A DNA stretch of 63,479 nucleotides from Planctomycetaceae bacterium (GCA_004556055.1 SFIW01000010.1:1-63479); one strand, 5' to 3'; shown: positions 34,702 through 43,971, counted from the stretch's first letter. Notes: a model not told the origin generated them from the letters alone. Numbers and translations are program-made.

Positions 34702-35652
34702 TCACGCGTCTTCGGCTACCAAAAGTTTTTTCAAACTGCTCAAGTACGACGCGACGAGAACCGGCGTGACGTCCGACCAGTTTTCGACTTTGCGCGTGAG
34801 AATCGCGACCTTGAGCGCTTCGATCGCTTCCATCAGATCGGCGGGAAGTTCGTCGAGCGCGCCCAGTTCGCTTAGAACCGACGCGGTCAAGATCTTCGGG
34901 CGGTCTTCCGTCTCCCACGGCTCCGTTTCGCCGGAGAATTCTCCTAACGCGGCGGAATCGTCCTTCTTAGACTTCTTCTTCGCCGCCTTTTTAGGTTCGA
35001 GGTCGTCGTCCCTTTCTTTCGTCGTCTCGGTCGGCTTGCCGCTGATCGGCGCGTTCGAGTCGTCGAAAGGATTGACGTCTTCGTCCTCGACGACGTCGGC
35101 GTCCGCGTCGTCGCGCGGGGGCGTCTGAAGCGTCGGGCCGTATTTCTCCCATCGTGCGACGCGCGTTTGCGCTACGGAGAGCTTTTCTTGGGACGCGCGT
35201 TGCAGCCATTCGTCGGCGTCGTCCCAGTCGAGCGCCGCCTGATAGTGGCTCCAATAGAGATTCGGAAGGGGCGGTTCGGCGCCGAAGCGCTCGTAGACGC
35301 GTCGCAGACGCCCCACGTGCTGAGGTGAGACGCCTCCGATGCGTTGTGCGATCGCCTCGTCGGAGTAAATCCGGCGCGGAAGTCCGGCTTCTTGCAATTT
35401 CGTACGCCAAGAATGAACGACTTTACCCTTTTCCCAGTTCGTTTTGCTGACAAGAACGTTCCAGAATCCGACAAATTCCGACGCGATCTCGTCGATTAAC
35501 GGCTCTTTCTCGGGGGGAATCGGCGCGTCGTCGTCGAGACCGTCGGACGCTTCGGGGGGTGTAAAATCGCTAAATTCTGAAAGTTCCGCGATCGGCGCGA
35601 CTTCTTCGGCCTCTTCCCATGGCGCGACCGACTCGATCGGACTGCTCGACAT
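34702..35652 (-). CDS. Conserved hypothetical protein of planctomycete type
   Basis: A 316-residue soluble protein. An acidic N-terminus (1-50) precedes a conserved-looking helical core with YSDEAIAQRIGGVSPQHVGR, a possible helix-turn-helix, and PNLYWSHYQAALDWDDADEW. A Lys/Asp-rich linker (about 180-235) leads to a short C-terminal helical domain. I recognise the core as recurring in planctomycetes without a known function. The HVGRLRRVYERFG helix suggests nucleic-acid binding; this is inference. A terminator for the upstream sulfate genes sits just before its start. Confidence 0.6.
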   Translation of the reverse strand: MSSSPIESVAPWEEAEEVAPIAELSEFSDFTPPEASDGLDDDAPIPPEKEPLIDEIASEFVGFWNVLVSKTNWEKGKVVHSWRTKLQEAGLPRRIYSDEAIAQRIGGVSPQHVGRLRRVYERFGAEPPLPNLYWSHYQAALDWDDADEWLQRASQEKLSVAQTRVARWEKYGPTLQTPPRDDADADVVEDEDVNPFDDSNAPISGKPTETTKERDDDLEPKKAAKKKSKKDDSAALGEFSGETEPWETEDRPKILTASVLSELGALDELPADLMEAIEALKVAILTRKVENWSDVTPVLVASYLSSLKKLLVAEDA

Positions 35653-35691
35653 AACGCTCTCCTTCGTGCTGCGTTGCGACTAATCAATGAC

Positions 35692-35733
35692 AAAAAAAGA
35701 CGGAAGATCTTCGGCGAACCGAGGATTTCCGTC
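35692..35733 (-). terminator. Intrinsic terminator of the cysT-sbp unit
   Basis: Read on the - strand: a roughly 15-bp stem with minor mismatches (35719-35733 pairing 35699-35714) around a TTCG loop, then TTTTTTT. It ends the sulfate-uptake unit directly after cysT. Confidence 0.9.
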
Positions 35734-35781
35734 TAAATCATGCGCAATATTCGTCGCAAGCGCAAGGTCTTTCGCGCCCTA

Positions 35782-36603
35782 TTATTCCCCCATCGCGCGT
35801 TTATTCGCCCACACTTGCGCTCCGTTGATGACAAGGAGGAGCGCGAAGGAGACGAGTAGCGTCGCCAGCGCGACGATCGCAGCCGCTTCGAGGTTGTTTT
35901 CTTCCGTCTTTTCGAAGATCATGCTCGATATCGTCTGCGTTTTGCCGGGGATCACGCCGCCGATGAAGATGACTGTGCCGTATTCTCCGAGCGCGCGCGC
36001 GAACGCCATCGTGAAACCGCTGATATGCGCCGGAAGGAGGGTGGGGAAGATCACGCGCCAGAAGGTCTGCCAGCGCGACGCGCCGAGGCTCGCCGCAGCT
36101 TCTTCCATCTCCTTGTCGAGCTCTTCTATCGCAGGTTGAAGCGTACGGACGACGAAGGGAAGCCCGATGAAGACGAGCGCGAGCGTGACTCCAAGTTCCG
36201 TGTTTCTCACCGCGAAGGGAAGGCGCGAACCGATCCACCCCGAGTCGGAGTAGAGGCGCGCGAGCGCGATTCCCGAGACCGCCGTGGGGAGCGCGAAAGG
36301 AAGATCGATCATCGCGTCGAGAACGCGTCGACCTGGAAAGCGAACGCGCACGAGCGTCCACGCGACTATCAATCCGAAGAACGCGTTCACGCACGCTGCG
36401 AAAAACGACGTGCGAAGCGTCAGGAAGAACGCTTTCTTCACTAAGATGTTGGACATGATCTCCTTCGCTTCATGGAAAGAAATTCCAGACGCGACGACGA
36501 AGAGTCCTGATAGAGGGATCAACACCACGAGGCAAAGATACGTCAGGGAAAAACCCATCGTGATGTTGAAGCCGGGAAGGACGCTGCGCTGAACGATTCT
36601 CAT
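35782..36603 (-). CDS. cysT: Sulfate ABC transporter permease CysT (CysU)
   Basis: A 273-residue permease with six predicted transmembrane helices and the EAA-type cytoplasmic loop EEAAASLGASRWQTFWRVIFP, which contacts the ATPase. ALGEYGTVIFIGG is characteristic of the sulfate/molybdate permease family; length and the STRSFFAACVNAFFG-like N-terminal half fit CysT rather than ModB. It follows sbp by 18 bases. The usual partners cysW and cysA are absent; a terminator follows. Confidence 0.9.
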   Translation of the reverse strand: MRIVQRSVLPGFNITMGFSLTYLCLVVLIPLSGLFVVASGISFHEAKEIMSNILVKKAFFLTLRTSFFAACVNAFFGLIVAWTLVRVRFPGRRVLDAMIDLPFALPTAVSGIALARLYSDSGWIGSRLPFAVRNTELGVTLALVFIGLPFVVRTLQPAIEELDKEMEEAAASLGASRWQTFWRVIFPTLLPAHISGFTMAFARALGEYGTVIFIGGVIPGKTQTISSMIFEKTEENNLEAAAIVALATLLVSFALLLVINGAQVWANKRAMGE

Positions 36604-36621
36604 GGCTGACCTCGGCGGGCG

Positions 36622-37737
36622 TTATTGCTGACTCACGAATTCAAGTTGCATTTGGCTATACTTACCCTTTTCGCCAAAATGCTCTTCTTGCGCGCGACTC
36701 CAACCGCCGAAGATTTCGTCGACCGTAAAGAAGGTCGTCTCGGGAAAATCCGCCGAGTACTTTTCGAGTACCGTAGGATCGGAGGGGCGATAATGTCGTT
36801 TCGCGATTAGCTCTTGCGCCTCGGGGCTATACAGATACTTGAGATATTCTTCGGCGATATCGCGCGTTCCTTTCGCGTCCACGACCTTGTCGACGACCGC
36901 TACGGGGGGTTCCGCCTTGATGGTGAGTTCGGGAACGACGATTTCGAGGGCGTTTTTGGAGTATTCTTTGGCCAAGATCGCTTCGTTTTCCCAGGCGATG
37001 AACGCGTCGCCGACGCCGTTTTTAACGAAGTCGTCGGTCGCGCCTCGCGCGCCGCTTTGCATACCCTGCTGCGCGGCGTTCATAAAAACTTTCTTGGTGA
37101 ATTCATAGGCGCTTTTTTGAGCCGCCGCCAGCTTTTCTTCAGAGACGGAACCATTCTTGAACGCTTCGAGTCCTCCTTCGTCGGCGAGCGCCTTATTGAG
37201 CGCGTGACCCCACGTCGCGAGGTAATTCCACCGGGCGCCCCCGGAGCTCTTCGGGTTCGGCGTCACAACTTTGACGTCGTCGCGCGCGAGATCGTCCCAC
37301 CCTTTGATACCTTTCGGATTCCCTTTGCGCACGAGGATGACTATCGACGAAACGTAGGGGCAACTATTGTTCGGAAGGCGTTTCTGCCAATATTGATCGC
37401 TCGCGGGATCTTCCGCGCCGGGGGAGAAAAGTCCAGCCTTGGCGATAAGATCGACGTCGCTGGCAAGCGCGAGCGTCGCCACGTCCGCCTCGAGACCCGT
37501 CGTCACCGCGCGCGCCTGCGCTCCGGATCCGCCGTTGCTCTTTTCGATCTCGATCGTTTCGCCCGTCGTTTCGAGCCAATGCTGCGTGAAGAGCGCGTTG
37601 TAATCCGCGTAGAGTTCTCGCGTCGGGTCGTACGACACGTTGAAAATTTCGCGATTTCCCGAGCCGGGCGTGCAACCGACCGCTACTAAACCCAGCGTAA
37701 GCGCGGCCAAGAGGCCCGCCAAGATCAACTGTTTCAT
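36622..37737 (-). CDS. sbp: Sulfate-binding lipoprotein of the ABC transporter
   Basis: A 371-residue solute-binding protein with a lipoprotein signal (LVAVGC, Cys22). It has the family's NVSYDPTRELYADYNALF and SNGGSGAQARAV, both of which line the sulfate-binding cleft in Sbp/CysP. The C-terminal AEEYLKYLYSPEAQELIAKR and YRPSDPTV are also typical. It captures sulfate or thiosulfate outside the membrane and delivers it to CysT. Confidence 0.94.
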   Translation of the reverse strand: MKQLILAGLLAALTLGLVAVGCTPGSGNREIFNVSYDPTRELYADYNALFTQHWLETTGETIEIEKSNGGSGAQARAVTTGLEADVATLALASDVDLIAKAGLFSPGAEDPASDQYWQKRLPNNSCPYVSSIVILVRKGNPKGIKGWDDLARDDVKVVTPNPKSSGGARWNYLATWGHALNKALADEGGLEAFKNGSVSEEKLAAAQKSAYEFTKKVFMNAAQQGMQSGARGATDDFVKNGVGDAFIAWENEAILAKEYSKNALEIVVPELTIKAEPPVAVVDKVVDAKGTRDIAEEYLKYLYSPEAQELIAKRHYRPSDPTVLEKYSADFPETTFFTVDEIFGGWSRAQEEHFGEKGKYSQMQLEFVSQQ

Positions 37738-38161
37738 TTACTTTCTCCTAGCTACTTCGTCGCGCTATTTCGCGACGATTTTCGCCGATTCTAAGCGCTA
37801 TTCTGCGATTATCGGCTAAAAGACGTCGCGCTATTTACCTTTTTTAACGAGAAACTCGCCTTTTACGCCAATGGGCAAGGCGACGCGACGCGACGGGAAA
37901 AATCGTGTTATATCAAATAAGCGTCGAATCGTAAAGATATAATGCTTATGCGTTTGCGTAATTTATTCATTTTTTGACGACGATTTTTTGTTTTTATGGT
38001 GACGATTATTTGGAAAATTTGTTTTTTTTTTTCGGTTTTTATCTATTCGTCTGCGAATTACCTTAGGGGGGGAGTGGACAATATGGTCGATAGAAAGTTT
38101 AATGGGGGTTTCCTGACAATGTTTGCGCAGGAAAATTTGAAGTTTATAAGGACGCGGGACG
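37738..38161. other. Divergent intergenic region
   Basis: About 420 AT-rich bases between sbp and the protease gene. TATAAT occurs at 37938-37943 without a clear -35. A long poly-T tract lies near 38020-38031. No gene supported. Confidence 0.4.
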
Positions 38162-39760
38162 TTGACTCAAGACAATCGTTACGAGAACCTTTGGATGCTG
38201 TCATGGATTGGAAGAAGCGCGGGATTGACATATGCAATCGCGTGCCTTTTGCTATTGGTTGCGACTTCCTCGAGCGAAGGGGCGGGTTCGACGGAAAAGG
38301 CGCGAACGAAGAGCGTCGCGCTCGAACAACTCGCTCTTAACGAAGACGGCGTTCAGACGCGGTATCCGAGCGTCGCGAAGATTGTCGGAAAGTCGCGTCC
38401 TAAGCACGGCGAAGCGCGTCTTAAGAACGGCGAAGAAGAGGGCGTCGTCACCGTTCCTCTCTACTATGGTTCGGGTTTTTACGCCGCGCAGTACGCTTCG
38501 TGGGGAATCGTCTTGACGAACTGGCACGTTGTAAGCGAGGTCGACTCGTCGATTGACGTCGTTTTTCCGAGCGGAACATATCCGGGGCGCGTCGTTCTTC
38601 TCGACGACCTTTGGGATCTCGCCGCCATTATCATTCCGAAGCCCCAAGACCTGATTCCGCTTCCCATTTCGAGACAGATGCCCAAGAAGGGGAAGAACGA
38701 GAGGTTGTGGACCGCTGGGTACGGTCCGGAAGAAGGTCTCGCCGATTTCAAAATCCAGGAAGGGAAGTTCGTCGACTATGTCGCTCTTGGCGCGCCGGAC
38801 GAGACTGGAAACGACGGTCAGTACGACGTCGACAGTTTCCTCTACGAAACGATGATGATCGACGTCGGCGTGAGATCCGGAGATTCCGGAGGGCCGATCT
38901 TTAACGAATACGGCGAAGTCGCGGGATGCTTGTGGGGCTCCGATCAAGTCAATTCGATGGGAACGCCTTGCGGAAGATTGCAACTTTTTTTGATGCTCGC
39001 GATCGAAGAGGCGGCGAAGTTACGCGCGAAGAAGCTCGTATTGGCGGAGCCCGGCGACGATCCCGCCCGTGTCGACGACTGGGACGCTTCCGATCTGCGC
39101 TACCCGCGCGTCGACGAAGAGACAAAGGCGACCGCGATCGAACGCGCGCTGCCCATGGCTACTCTTTATCCGACGTCGGATAAACCCGTCTACGCGTCGG
39201 GGAACGGGGTCGATACTCCCGAGGCGTTGCGCGCTCTTGGCGCGGATGCGATCGAACATGTCAAAAACGTGAAGAACGCTTTCTGGCGCGCGCAAAAACC
39301 TGGCGCGTTGCCCCCGTCGCCGCCCATCTACTCTCCCTCTTTCGTGGGAATGCAGTTTCTTCGCCAAGCCGATCTCCCCGAGTTGACGACTCAAGACAGC
39401 TTTCTTGCCCTCGACTCCGACGCGATGGAGCGCGCTCGCGAACTCTACCGACGCGCCCCTGATCCGCGCGACGCGCTGGATATTGACGAAGAATTCGCGC
39501 AGGAGGAATCTCCCCAGTATATGAACGCCGCCGTCGTTCGCTCGAAAGAGGAGCGTCGTTATTCGGATTCCGCCGTTCGCGCGGAGTCGGCTCAGAGCTC
39601 CGTGCAGAAGAGGTTTTCGCCCCTCGAAGCGTACGTTATGTTTTGCGTCGTTATCCTTTTCCTCTTTGTCATGGCTATGCCTCGCCACCCCAGGCGCGGT
39701 CGTCGACCTGCGCGCGCGAGTGTTTTATCGACGCGCGACGGCGATTTAACGCGTTCGTAA
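38162..39760 (+). CDS. Membrane-tethered trypsin-like serine protease
   Basis: A 532-residue protein with a transmembrane or signal helix near 22-36, a trypsin-like domain and a second hydrophobic helix near the C-terminus (YVMFCVVILFLFVMAM, about 491-506). The triad is complete: H122 in TNWHVV, D152 in LWDLAAI and S242 in RSGDSGGPIF. No PDZ domain follows, unlike HtrA/DegP; instead a 230-residue acidic linker leads to the second helix. The TTG at 38162 is uncertain; ATG at 38195 is an alternative that keeps the helix and the domain. Confidence 0.8.
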   Translation: MTQDNRYENLWMLSWIGRSAGLTYAIACLLLLVATSSSEGAGSTEKARTKSVALEQLALNEDGVQTRYPSVAKIVGKSRPKHGEARLKNGEEEGVVTVPLYYGSGFYAAQYASWGIVLTNWHVVSEVDSSIDVVFPSGTYPGRVVLLDDLWDLAAIIIPKPQDLIPLPISRQMPKKGKNERLWTAGYGPEEGLADFKIQEGKFVDYVALGAPDETGNDGQYDVDSFLYETMMIDVGVRSGDSGGPIFNEYGEVAGCLWGSDQVNSMGTPCGRLQLFLMLAIEEAAKLRAKKLVLAEPGDDPARVDDWDASDLRYPRVDEETKATAIERALPMATLYPTSDKPVYASGNGVDTPEALRALGADAIEHVKNVKNAFWRAQKPGALPPSPPIYSPSFVGMQFLRQADLPELTTQDSFLALDSDAMERARELYRRAPDPRDALDIDEEFAQEESPQYMNAAVVRSKEERRYSDSAVRAESAQSSVQKRFSPLEAYVMFCVVILFLFVMAMPRHPRRGRRPARASVLSTRDGDLTRS

Positions 39761-39768
39761 AATCGAGC

Positions 39769-39797
39769 TTGTGAAAAACGCTCCTTCTCTCTATACT
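39769..39797 (+). promoter_or_regulatory. Promoter of the flhA-like gene
   Basis: TTGTGA (39769-39774), 17-base spacer, TATACT (39792-39797), about 60 bases before the start. Confidence 0.55.
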
Positions 39798-39859
39798 ACG
39801 CGAGTCGGTGATCGTTAGTTGCGCCTGGGCGCGTCCGTATGAGGGAAGGATTGAATGCT

Positions 39860-41962
39860 ATGAAGAGCTGGTTAAAAAGTATAGCGTGGCAAGACCTGGC
39901 TCTTCCTGCGTTTGCGATCGTTAGCTTTCTCGCGCTCCTCTTTAAGTTGCCGACTCCCGTCATGGATATTCTCTTGACGGTGAATCTTGCGATCTCCGCC
40001 TCGATCTTTCTCACGACCTTTTTTGTCCGAAAACCTCTCGAATTCAGTTCCTTTCCGACGGTTCTTCTTACGTCGACGCTCTATCGTCTCGTCCTTAACG
40101 TCTCGACAACCCGTCTCATTTTGACGCAAGGGGACGCCGGGCATGTCGTCGACGCCTTCAGTCGATTCGTCGCGGGCGACAGTATCGTCGTAGGAAGCGT
40201 CATTTTTTTAATCTTCGTCGTGATTCAGTTCGTGGTGATTACGAAAGGCGCGACGCGTATCAGCGAAGTGACGGCGCGTTTCACGTTAGACGCGTTGCCG
40301 GGGCGACAAGCGGCGATCGATTTTGACCTCAACGCGGGCAACATAACTGAATCGGAAGCGAAGACGCTGCGCGCGGAATTGTCGGAACAGTCGGACTTTT
40401 TCGGCGCGATGGACGGCGCGAGTAAGTTTGTGCGCGGGGACGCGATCGCGGGGCTCGTTATCGTTGTGATCAACCTTATCGGCGGGCTATGCGTCGGTCT
40501 GATTCAGAACGGAATGAGCATGTCGGAAGCGGCGTCGTTATACGCGCGGTTGACGATCGGAGACGGGCTTGTTTCGCAAGTTCCCGCGTTTCTCATTTCC
40601 CTCGCGACGGGTCTTCTTGTGGCGCGAACGTCGCGCGATCAAAACGTCTCGAACGAAGTTTTGCGCCAGACCTTTGGGCGATCCGTCGTCTTATGCGCGA
40701 CAGGCGTTTTTTTGATCTTCCTTTCCGCGACGGGATTGCCGGCCCTTCCGCTTTTGACGCTGGCCGCAGGGACTCTGGTCTTGGCGTGGACGACGAAGCG
40801 TCGCGAGGACGCGGCGCGCGAAAGCGCGGACGCGTTGGGCGCGAAGGACGGCGGCGGGAAATTGGGAGACGACGCGTCGAAGATGGAAGACAAAGAGTTG
40901 GAGGATTCCCTTCGCGTGGATCCGTGCGTCGTCGCGATCGGGCCGGGGTTGGCGAGCGTCGCGATTCCCGAAGAGGGGCCGACGCTCCTCGACAGAGTTA
41001 AGCGCGCGCGACGCGAGTTGGCGGCTTCCTTAGGTTTGATCTTGCCCAAAACGCGCGTCGTCGACGATCTAACCCTCGACGATTCGCATTTTGTCGTTCG
41101 CTTTAACGGCCTTGTCGCCGCGCGCGGCGTTCTCTATCCGCAGATGCTCGTCGCCGTCGACTCGGGGTACGCGTTTTCGGAGCTCAAAGGTCTTTCCCTT
41201 CGCGCGCCGGGGGGAAAGAAGGGATTTTGGATCGAGCGCGACGCGGAGCAGAACGCGCTTGACGAAGGCTATGAGATCATGACGCCGGGGGATTTGATCG
41301 AGGCGACTCTCGTGGAGGCGGCTTCGCGCGACGCGCGCTTGCTCCTGTCGCGCGACGCTGTCAAACGCCTCTTGGATCGCCTTCGGGAGACGGATCCCGC
41401 GCTTGTCGACGAAGCGATCGCCCCCAACGAAAGGGACGAAGCGAGGCCGCGCCGCGCGATTGCGAAGATTCACGCGATTCTCAGGCTCCTCCTGGCGGAG
41501 CGCGTCTCGATTCGGCGCTTCGACGCGATTCTGGAGGCGTACAACGACTTGGTCTTGCGCGAGGACGATCCGAACGAATTTCACGCGTTGGAATATATTC
41601 GCGTTCGGATCGGAAAGGGGATCGTCGCGCCATTCCTCAGCGAGGATAACGAACTTCAAGCGGCGATGTTAGCTCCCGAGTGGGACGACGAACTCCGCGA
41701 GGCGCTCAGGCGACGCGATTCCGGGGAACCGTATTTTGCGCTTGAATCGGGACGCGCGAAGGCGCTTGCGGACGCGCTTCGCGACGCGGGGAACGAACTC
41801 GACGTCTTGACGTTTCCTCGACTCGTCGTGACGGGGGGCGATCTTCGCTACGCGTTGAGCGCGTTTGCGCGGGATCGCGGAATCGATTGGACGGTTGTGG
41901 CGTACGACGAGGCGGGACAAGGAGCGCGCGTCTTGCGGCAAACTTTTGTCGAGTGGAAATAA
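39860..41962 (+). CDS. flhA: Flagellar/type III export gate protein FlhA
   Basis: A 700-residue FlhA/SctV-family protein. The N-terminal half has about eight transmembrane helices with the family core FPTVLLTSTLYRLVLNVSTT, LDALPGRQAAIDFDLNAG and GDGLVSQVPAFLISLATG. The C-terminal cytosolic domain (about 350-700) is present and normal in length. It is the export gate that receives substrates for the flagellar or injectisome channel. Flagellar FlhA is favoured by its general sequence. Start at 39860 follows GGAAGGA. No other flagellar or secretion gene is in the window, which is unusual since flhA normally sits with flhB or flhF. Confidence 0.92.
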   Translation: MKSWLKSIAWQDLALPAFAIVSFLALLFKLPTPVMDILLTVNLAISASIFLTTFFVRKPLEFSSFPTVLLTSTLYRLVLNVSTTRLILTQGDAGHVVDAFSRFVAGDSIVVGSVIFLIFVVIQFVVITKGATRISEVTARFTLDALPGRQAAIDFDLNAGNITESEAKTLRAELSEQSDFFGAMDGASKFVRGDAIAGLVIVVINLIGGLCVGLIQNGMSMSEAASLYARLTIGDGLVSQVPAFLISLATGLLVARTSRDQNVSNEVLRQTFGRSVVLCATGVFLIFLSATGLPALPLLTLAAGTLVLAWTTKRREDAARESADALGAKDGGGKLGDDASKMEDKELEDSLRVDPCVVAIGPGLASVAIPEEGPTLLDRVKRARRELAASLGLILPKTRVVDDLTLDDSHFVVRFNGLVAARGVLYPQMLVAVDSGYAFSELKGLSLRAPGGKKGFWIERDAEQNALDEGYEIMTPGDLIEATLVEAASRDARLLLSRDAVKRLLDRLRETDPALVDEAIAPNERDEARPRRAIAKIHAILRLLLAERVSIRRFDAILEAYNDLVLREDDPNEFHALEYIRVRIGKGIVAPFLSEDNELQAAMLAPEWDDELREALRRRDSGEPYFALESGRAKALADALRDAGNELDVLTFPRLVVTGGDLRYALSAFARDRGIDWTVVAYDEAGQGARVLRQTFVEWK

Positions 41963-41999
41963 AATCTTGCGACAAGTTGAGAGAATGACGATCCACCCC

Positions 42000-42028
42000 T
42001 CGACAAAAAAAAGGGAGAATGCTATAAT
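42000..42028 (+). promoter_or_regulatory. Strong sigma-70-type promoter of the zinc-ribbon gene
   Basis: TCGACA (42000-42005), 17-base spacer, consensus TATAAT (42023-42028), about 85 bases before the start codon. Confidence 0.8.
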
Positions 42029-42112
42029 ATAGAATAGAGGATTTTGGGGTAGCCCGCGTGGCGGTTGCATATTCTATGATTTTGGGGCTCTAGTGCACAT
42101 AGAGGGCGCAAA

Positions 42113-42475
42113 ATGAAAGAGAGACGGTACGGTTACGGACCATGGGAGTATCGCTATATCTGTACGAGTTGCGGACATGCGGTGCGCGAGCCGAAGAATT
42201 TGACTCCTTGCAAAATTTGCGGCGGAGAGTTCGGTCCAAAAATCTCCGTACGCAAGCTCTATCTGGAACCGGAACGTCCCGACGAGATCGTCGAAGTCGA
42301 ATACCAGTTGCCGAAGAATTTCTGGGATCGCATAAAAGAGGCTCTCGGGCTTGAGGTCAAGCCGCGTTACGCGGTGCGCGAAGAGCGTCGACGCGCCCCT
42401 CGACGATGGCGATGGCAGACCCACGCCGAGATTGAGGAAGAGTCGGGCGTCTTACGACATGAGGATTTTCTCTGA
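42113..42475 (+). CDS. Small zinc-ribbon protein
   Basis: A 120-residue basic protein with a zinc ribbon: CTSC at 17-20 and CKIC at 33-36. The aromatic N-terminus (RYGYGPWEYRYI) is unusual. The C-terminal half is Arg-rich (PRYAVREERRRAPRRWRWQT), suggesting nucleic-acid or membrane contact. No family recognised. It has its own promoter and lies between flhA and tRNA-Pro. Confidence 0.65.
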   Translation: MKERRYGYGPWEYRYICTSCGHAVREPKNLTPCKICGGEFGPKISVRKLYLEPERPDEIVEVEYQLPKNFWDRIKEALGLEVKPRYAVREERRRAPRRWRWQTHAEIEEESGVLRHEDFL

Positions 42476-42568
42476 GCCCCTATTTTGCCTCTTTTTGAAA
42501 ATACCCCCTTTTACTCTCGCACGTTCTGAATATAATCTAAGAACTTTGCGGCGCGACGTCGTCGCAAT

Positions 42569-42643
42569 CGGGGCGTAGCGCAGTCTGGCTAGCGCATCTG
42601 CTTTGGGAGCAGAGGGTCGCACGTTCGAATCGTGTCGCCCCGA
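42569..42643 (+). tRNA. tRNA-Pro (anticodon TGG)
   Basis: Full cloverleaf: acceptor CGGGGCG / CGCCCCG, D-stem GCGC / GCGC, anticodon stem TCTGC / GCAGA with loop TTTGGGA (anticodon TGG), five-base variable loop and T-arm GCACG-TTCGAAT-CGTGT. The CCA end is not encoded. UGG reads proline codons including CCA/CCG. Confidence 0.97.
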
Positions 42644-42647
42644 CTTT

Positions 42648-42681
42648 AAAGGAGCCGTTCTTCTCGACGCGCTCCTTTTTT
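42648..42681 (+). terminator. Terminator after tRNA-Pro
   Basis: Stem AAAGGAGC / GCTCCTTT (42648-42655 with 42671-42678) followed by a T-run. Confidence 0.8.
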
Positions 42682-42718
42682 ATTTCTTGTTTACTCACAC
42701 GACGCGACGTCGCTCCCG

Positions 42719-42747
42719 TTGACGCGCGGCGCCTCGCGCTGTAAAAT
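42719..42747 (+). promoter_or_regulatory. Promoter of the 42.8-50.6 kb gene run
   Basis: TTGACG (42719-42724), 17-base spacer, TAAAAT (42742-42747), about 55 bases before the first gene of the run that includes the BMC and first HzsA-related genes. Confidence 0.65.
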
Positions 42748-42801
42748 GACGACGCGACTTTGTTTCCTAACATTTTTATCGAGCGAGAGGACGATGGTAT
42801 T

Positions 42802-43452
42802 ATGGCGCGACAAGAGAAAACGGCGGAAGAGACCCCTCGACTGCGCGTTCCCGCATTGGCGGGAGCTTTGGCTTGGTTGATTCCAGGAGCGGGGCATCTC
42901 TATCAACGGCGATATTTTAAGGCCGCCGTCTTTGGTCTCTCCGTTTGGACGTGCATGATCGTCGGATGGTGGATGGGAAGTTATTCGCAAAAGATGGACG
43001 ACGGCTCGACGCGACGTCATTTCGCACGCGTCGTCTACTGCTCTTGGCGATCTGGCGACGTGCGACTCGCTTTCATACCTCAGGCTTGCGTCGGAGTCAT
43101 GGCGCTCCCCGCGTTTAAGCAGGCGCGACGACCTCAAGACGCGACAGAATCGATTTCGTCGACCGCCTTCGCGCCCCCGCGGCGGCAAGGCGAGGAGCGA
43201 ACTAGGCCGAACCAGCCGACGGCGAACGATCTTTGGGGAACCCTCCATTCGTGGTTCGAACTCGGGACTCTCTACACGATGGTTGCGGGAATGCTCAATC
43301 TTTTAGCGATTTTCGACGCGGTTGGCGGCCCCAATATCCAGCGTCGCTCCGAAGAGGAATTGGAGAAGGAAAAGGCGAAGAAAGAGAAGGGGATCCTGGC
43401 GCGACTGATCGAAAAGGCGTTTCCCCCTAAGACGGAGGAGGAGAAAAAATGA
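42802..43452 (+). CDS. DUF6677-like membrane protein
   Basis: A 216-residue protein beginning with PALAGALAWLIPGAGHLYQRRYFKAAVF, a planctomycete membrane family I associate with DUF6677 (medium confidence). It has further hydrophobic segments (FGLSVWTCMIVGWWMGS and LYTMVAGMLNLLAIFDAV) and a Lys/Glu-rich C-terminus. The start at 42802 is an ATG with a GAGAGGA upstream; a TTG at 42760 is rejected. Its last four bases overlap the next ATG, so it is the first gene of a tightly packed run. Function unknown. Confidence 0.7.
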   Translation: MARQEKTAEETPRLRVPALAGALAWLIPGAGHLYQRRYFKAAVFGLSVWTCMIVGWWMGSYSQKMDDGSTRRHFARVVYCSWRSGDVRLAFIPQACVGVMALPAFKQARRPQDATESISSTAFAPPRRQGEERTRPNQPTANDLWGTLHSWFELGTLYTMVAGMLNLLAIFDAVGGPNIQRRSEEELEKEKAKKEKGILARLIEKAFPPKTEEEKK

Positions 43453-43946
43453 GTGAAGAAGAACCAACGCCGCGCGTCGCGGGGAAGAAGAGACCCGCCG
43501 CGTCGATCGGTTACGAGCATGAGATCCAGATCCGCGTTCGTTATCAAGAGACAGATCAAATGGGCGTCGTGTATCACGGCAACTATTTTACATACTTTGA
43601 AATGGGGCGCACTGAGCTTTTGCGCGCCGCGACGGGCGTCAGCTACCGCGACGTCGAGGATCACGGCGGTATGCTTGTCGTCGTCAAGGTCGAATGCGAG
43701 TATATTAAGCCTGCGCTTTACGACGATTTATTGACGTTAAAGACGCGCGTCGCCAAAATTTCGCAAGCGTCGATCGAGCACGAACACGAGCTCTATCGCG
43801 ACGGAGAGCTCCTCGTCAAGGGACGCGTCAAGCTTGCGTACGTTAGCAAAGAGGGGAAGATCATCCCCGTTCCGGATTGGATTCGCGATTTGACGAAACC
43901 CGGAAGCGCTACTGACGCGACCGCGAAGGTCGGCGAGGATTTATAA
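43449..43946 (+). CDS. YbgC/FadM-type hotdog acyl-CoA thioesterase
   Basis: A 165-residue hotdog-fold thioesterase. The catalytic segment RYQETDQMGVVYHGNYF includes D36 and H43 at the positions of the YbgC catalytic Asp and His. FEMGRTELLR and the beta core ECEYIKPALYDDLLTLKTRV follow. It hydrolyses acyl-CoA or acyl-ACP thioesters. A 20-residue basic N-terminal extension is unusual. Its ATG overlaps the previous gene; it sits 25 bases before the epimerase gene. Confidence 0.9.
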   Translation: MSEEEPTPRVAGKKRPAASIGYEHEIQIRVRYQETDQMGVVYHGNYFTYFEMGRTELLRAATGVSYRDVEDHGGMLVVVKVECEYIKPALYDDLLTLKTRVAKISQASIEHEHELYRDGELLVKGRVKLAYVSKEGKIIPVPDWIRDLTKPGSATDATAKVGEDL

Positions 43947-43971
43947 AAACAATCGGAGCAAGGAAAAGAGT

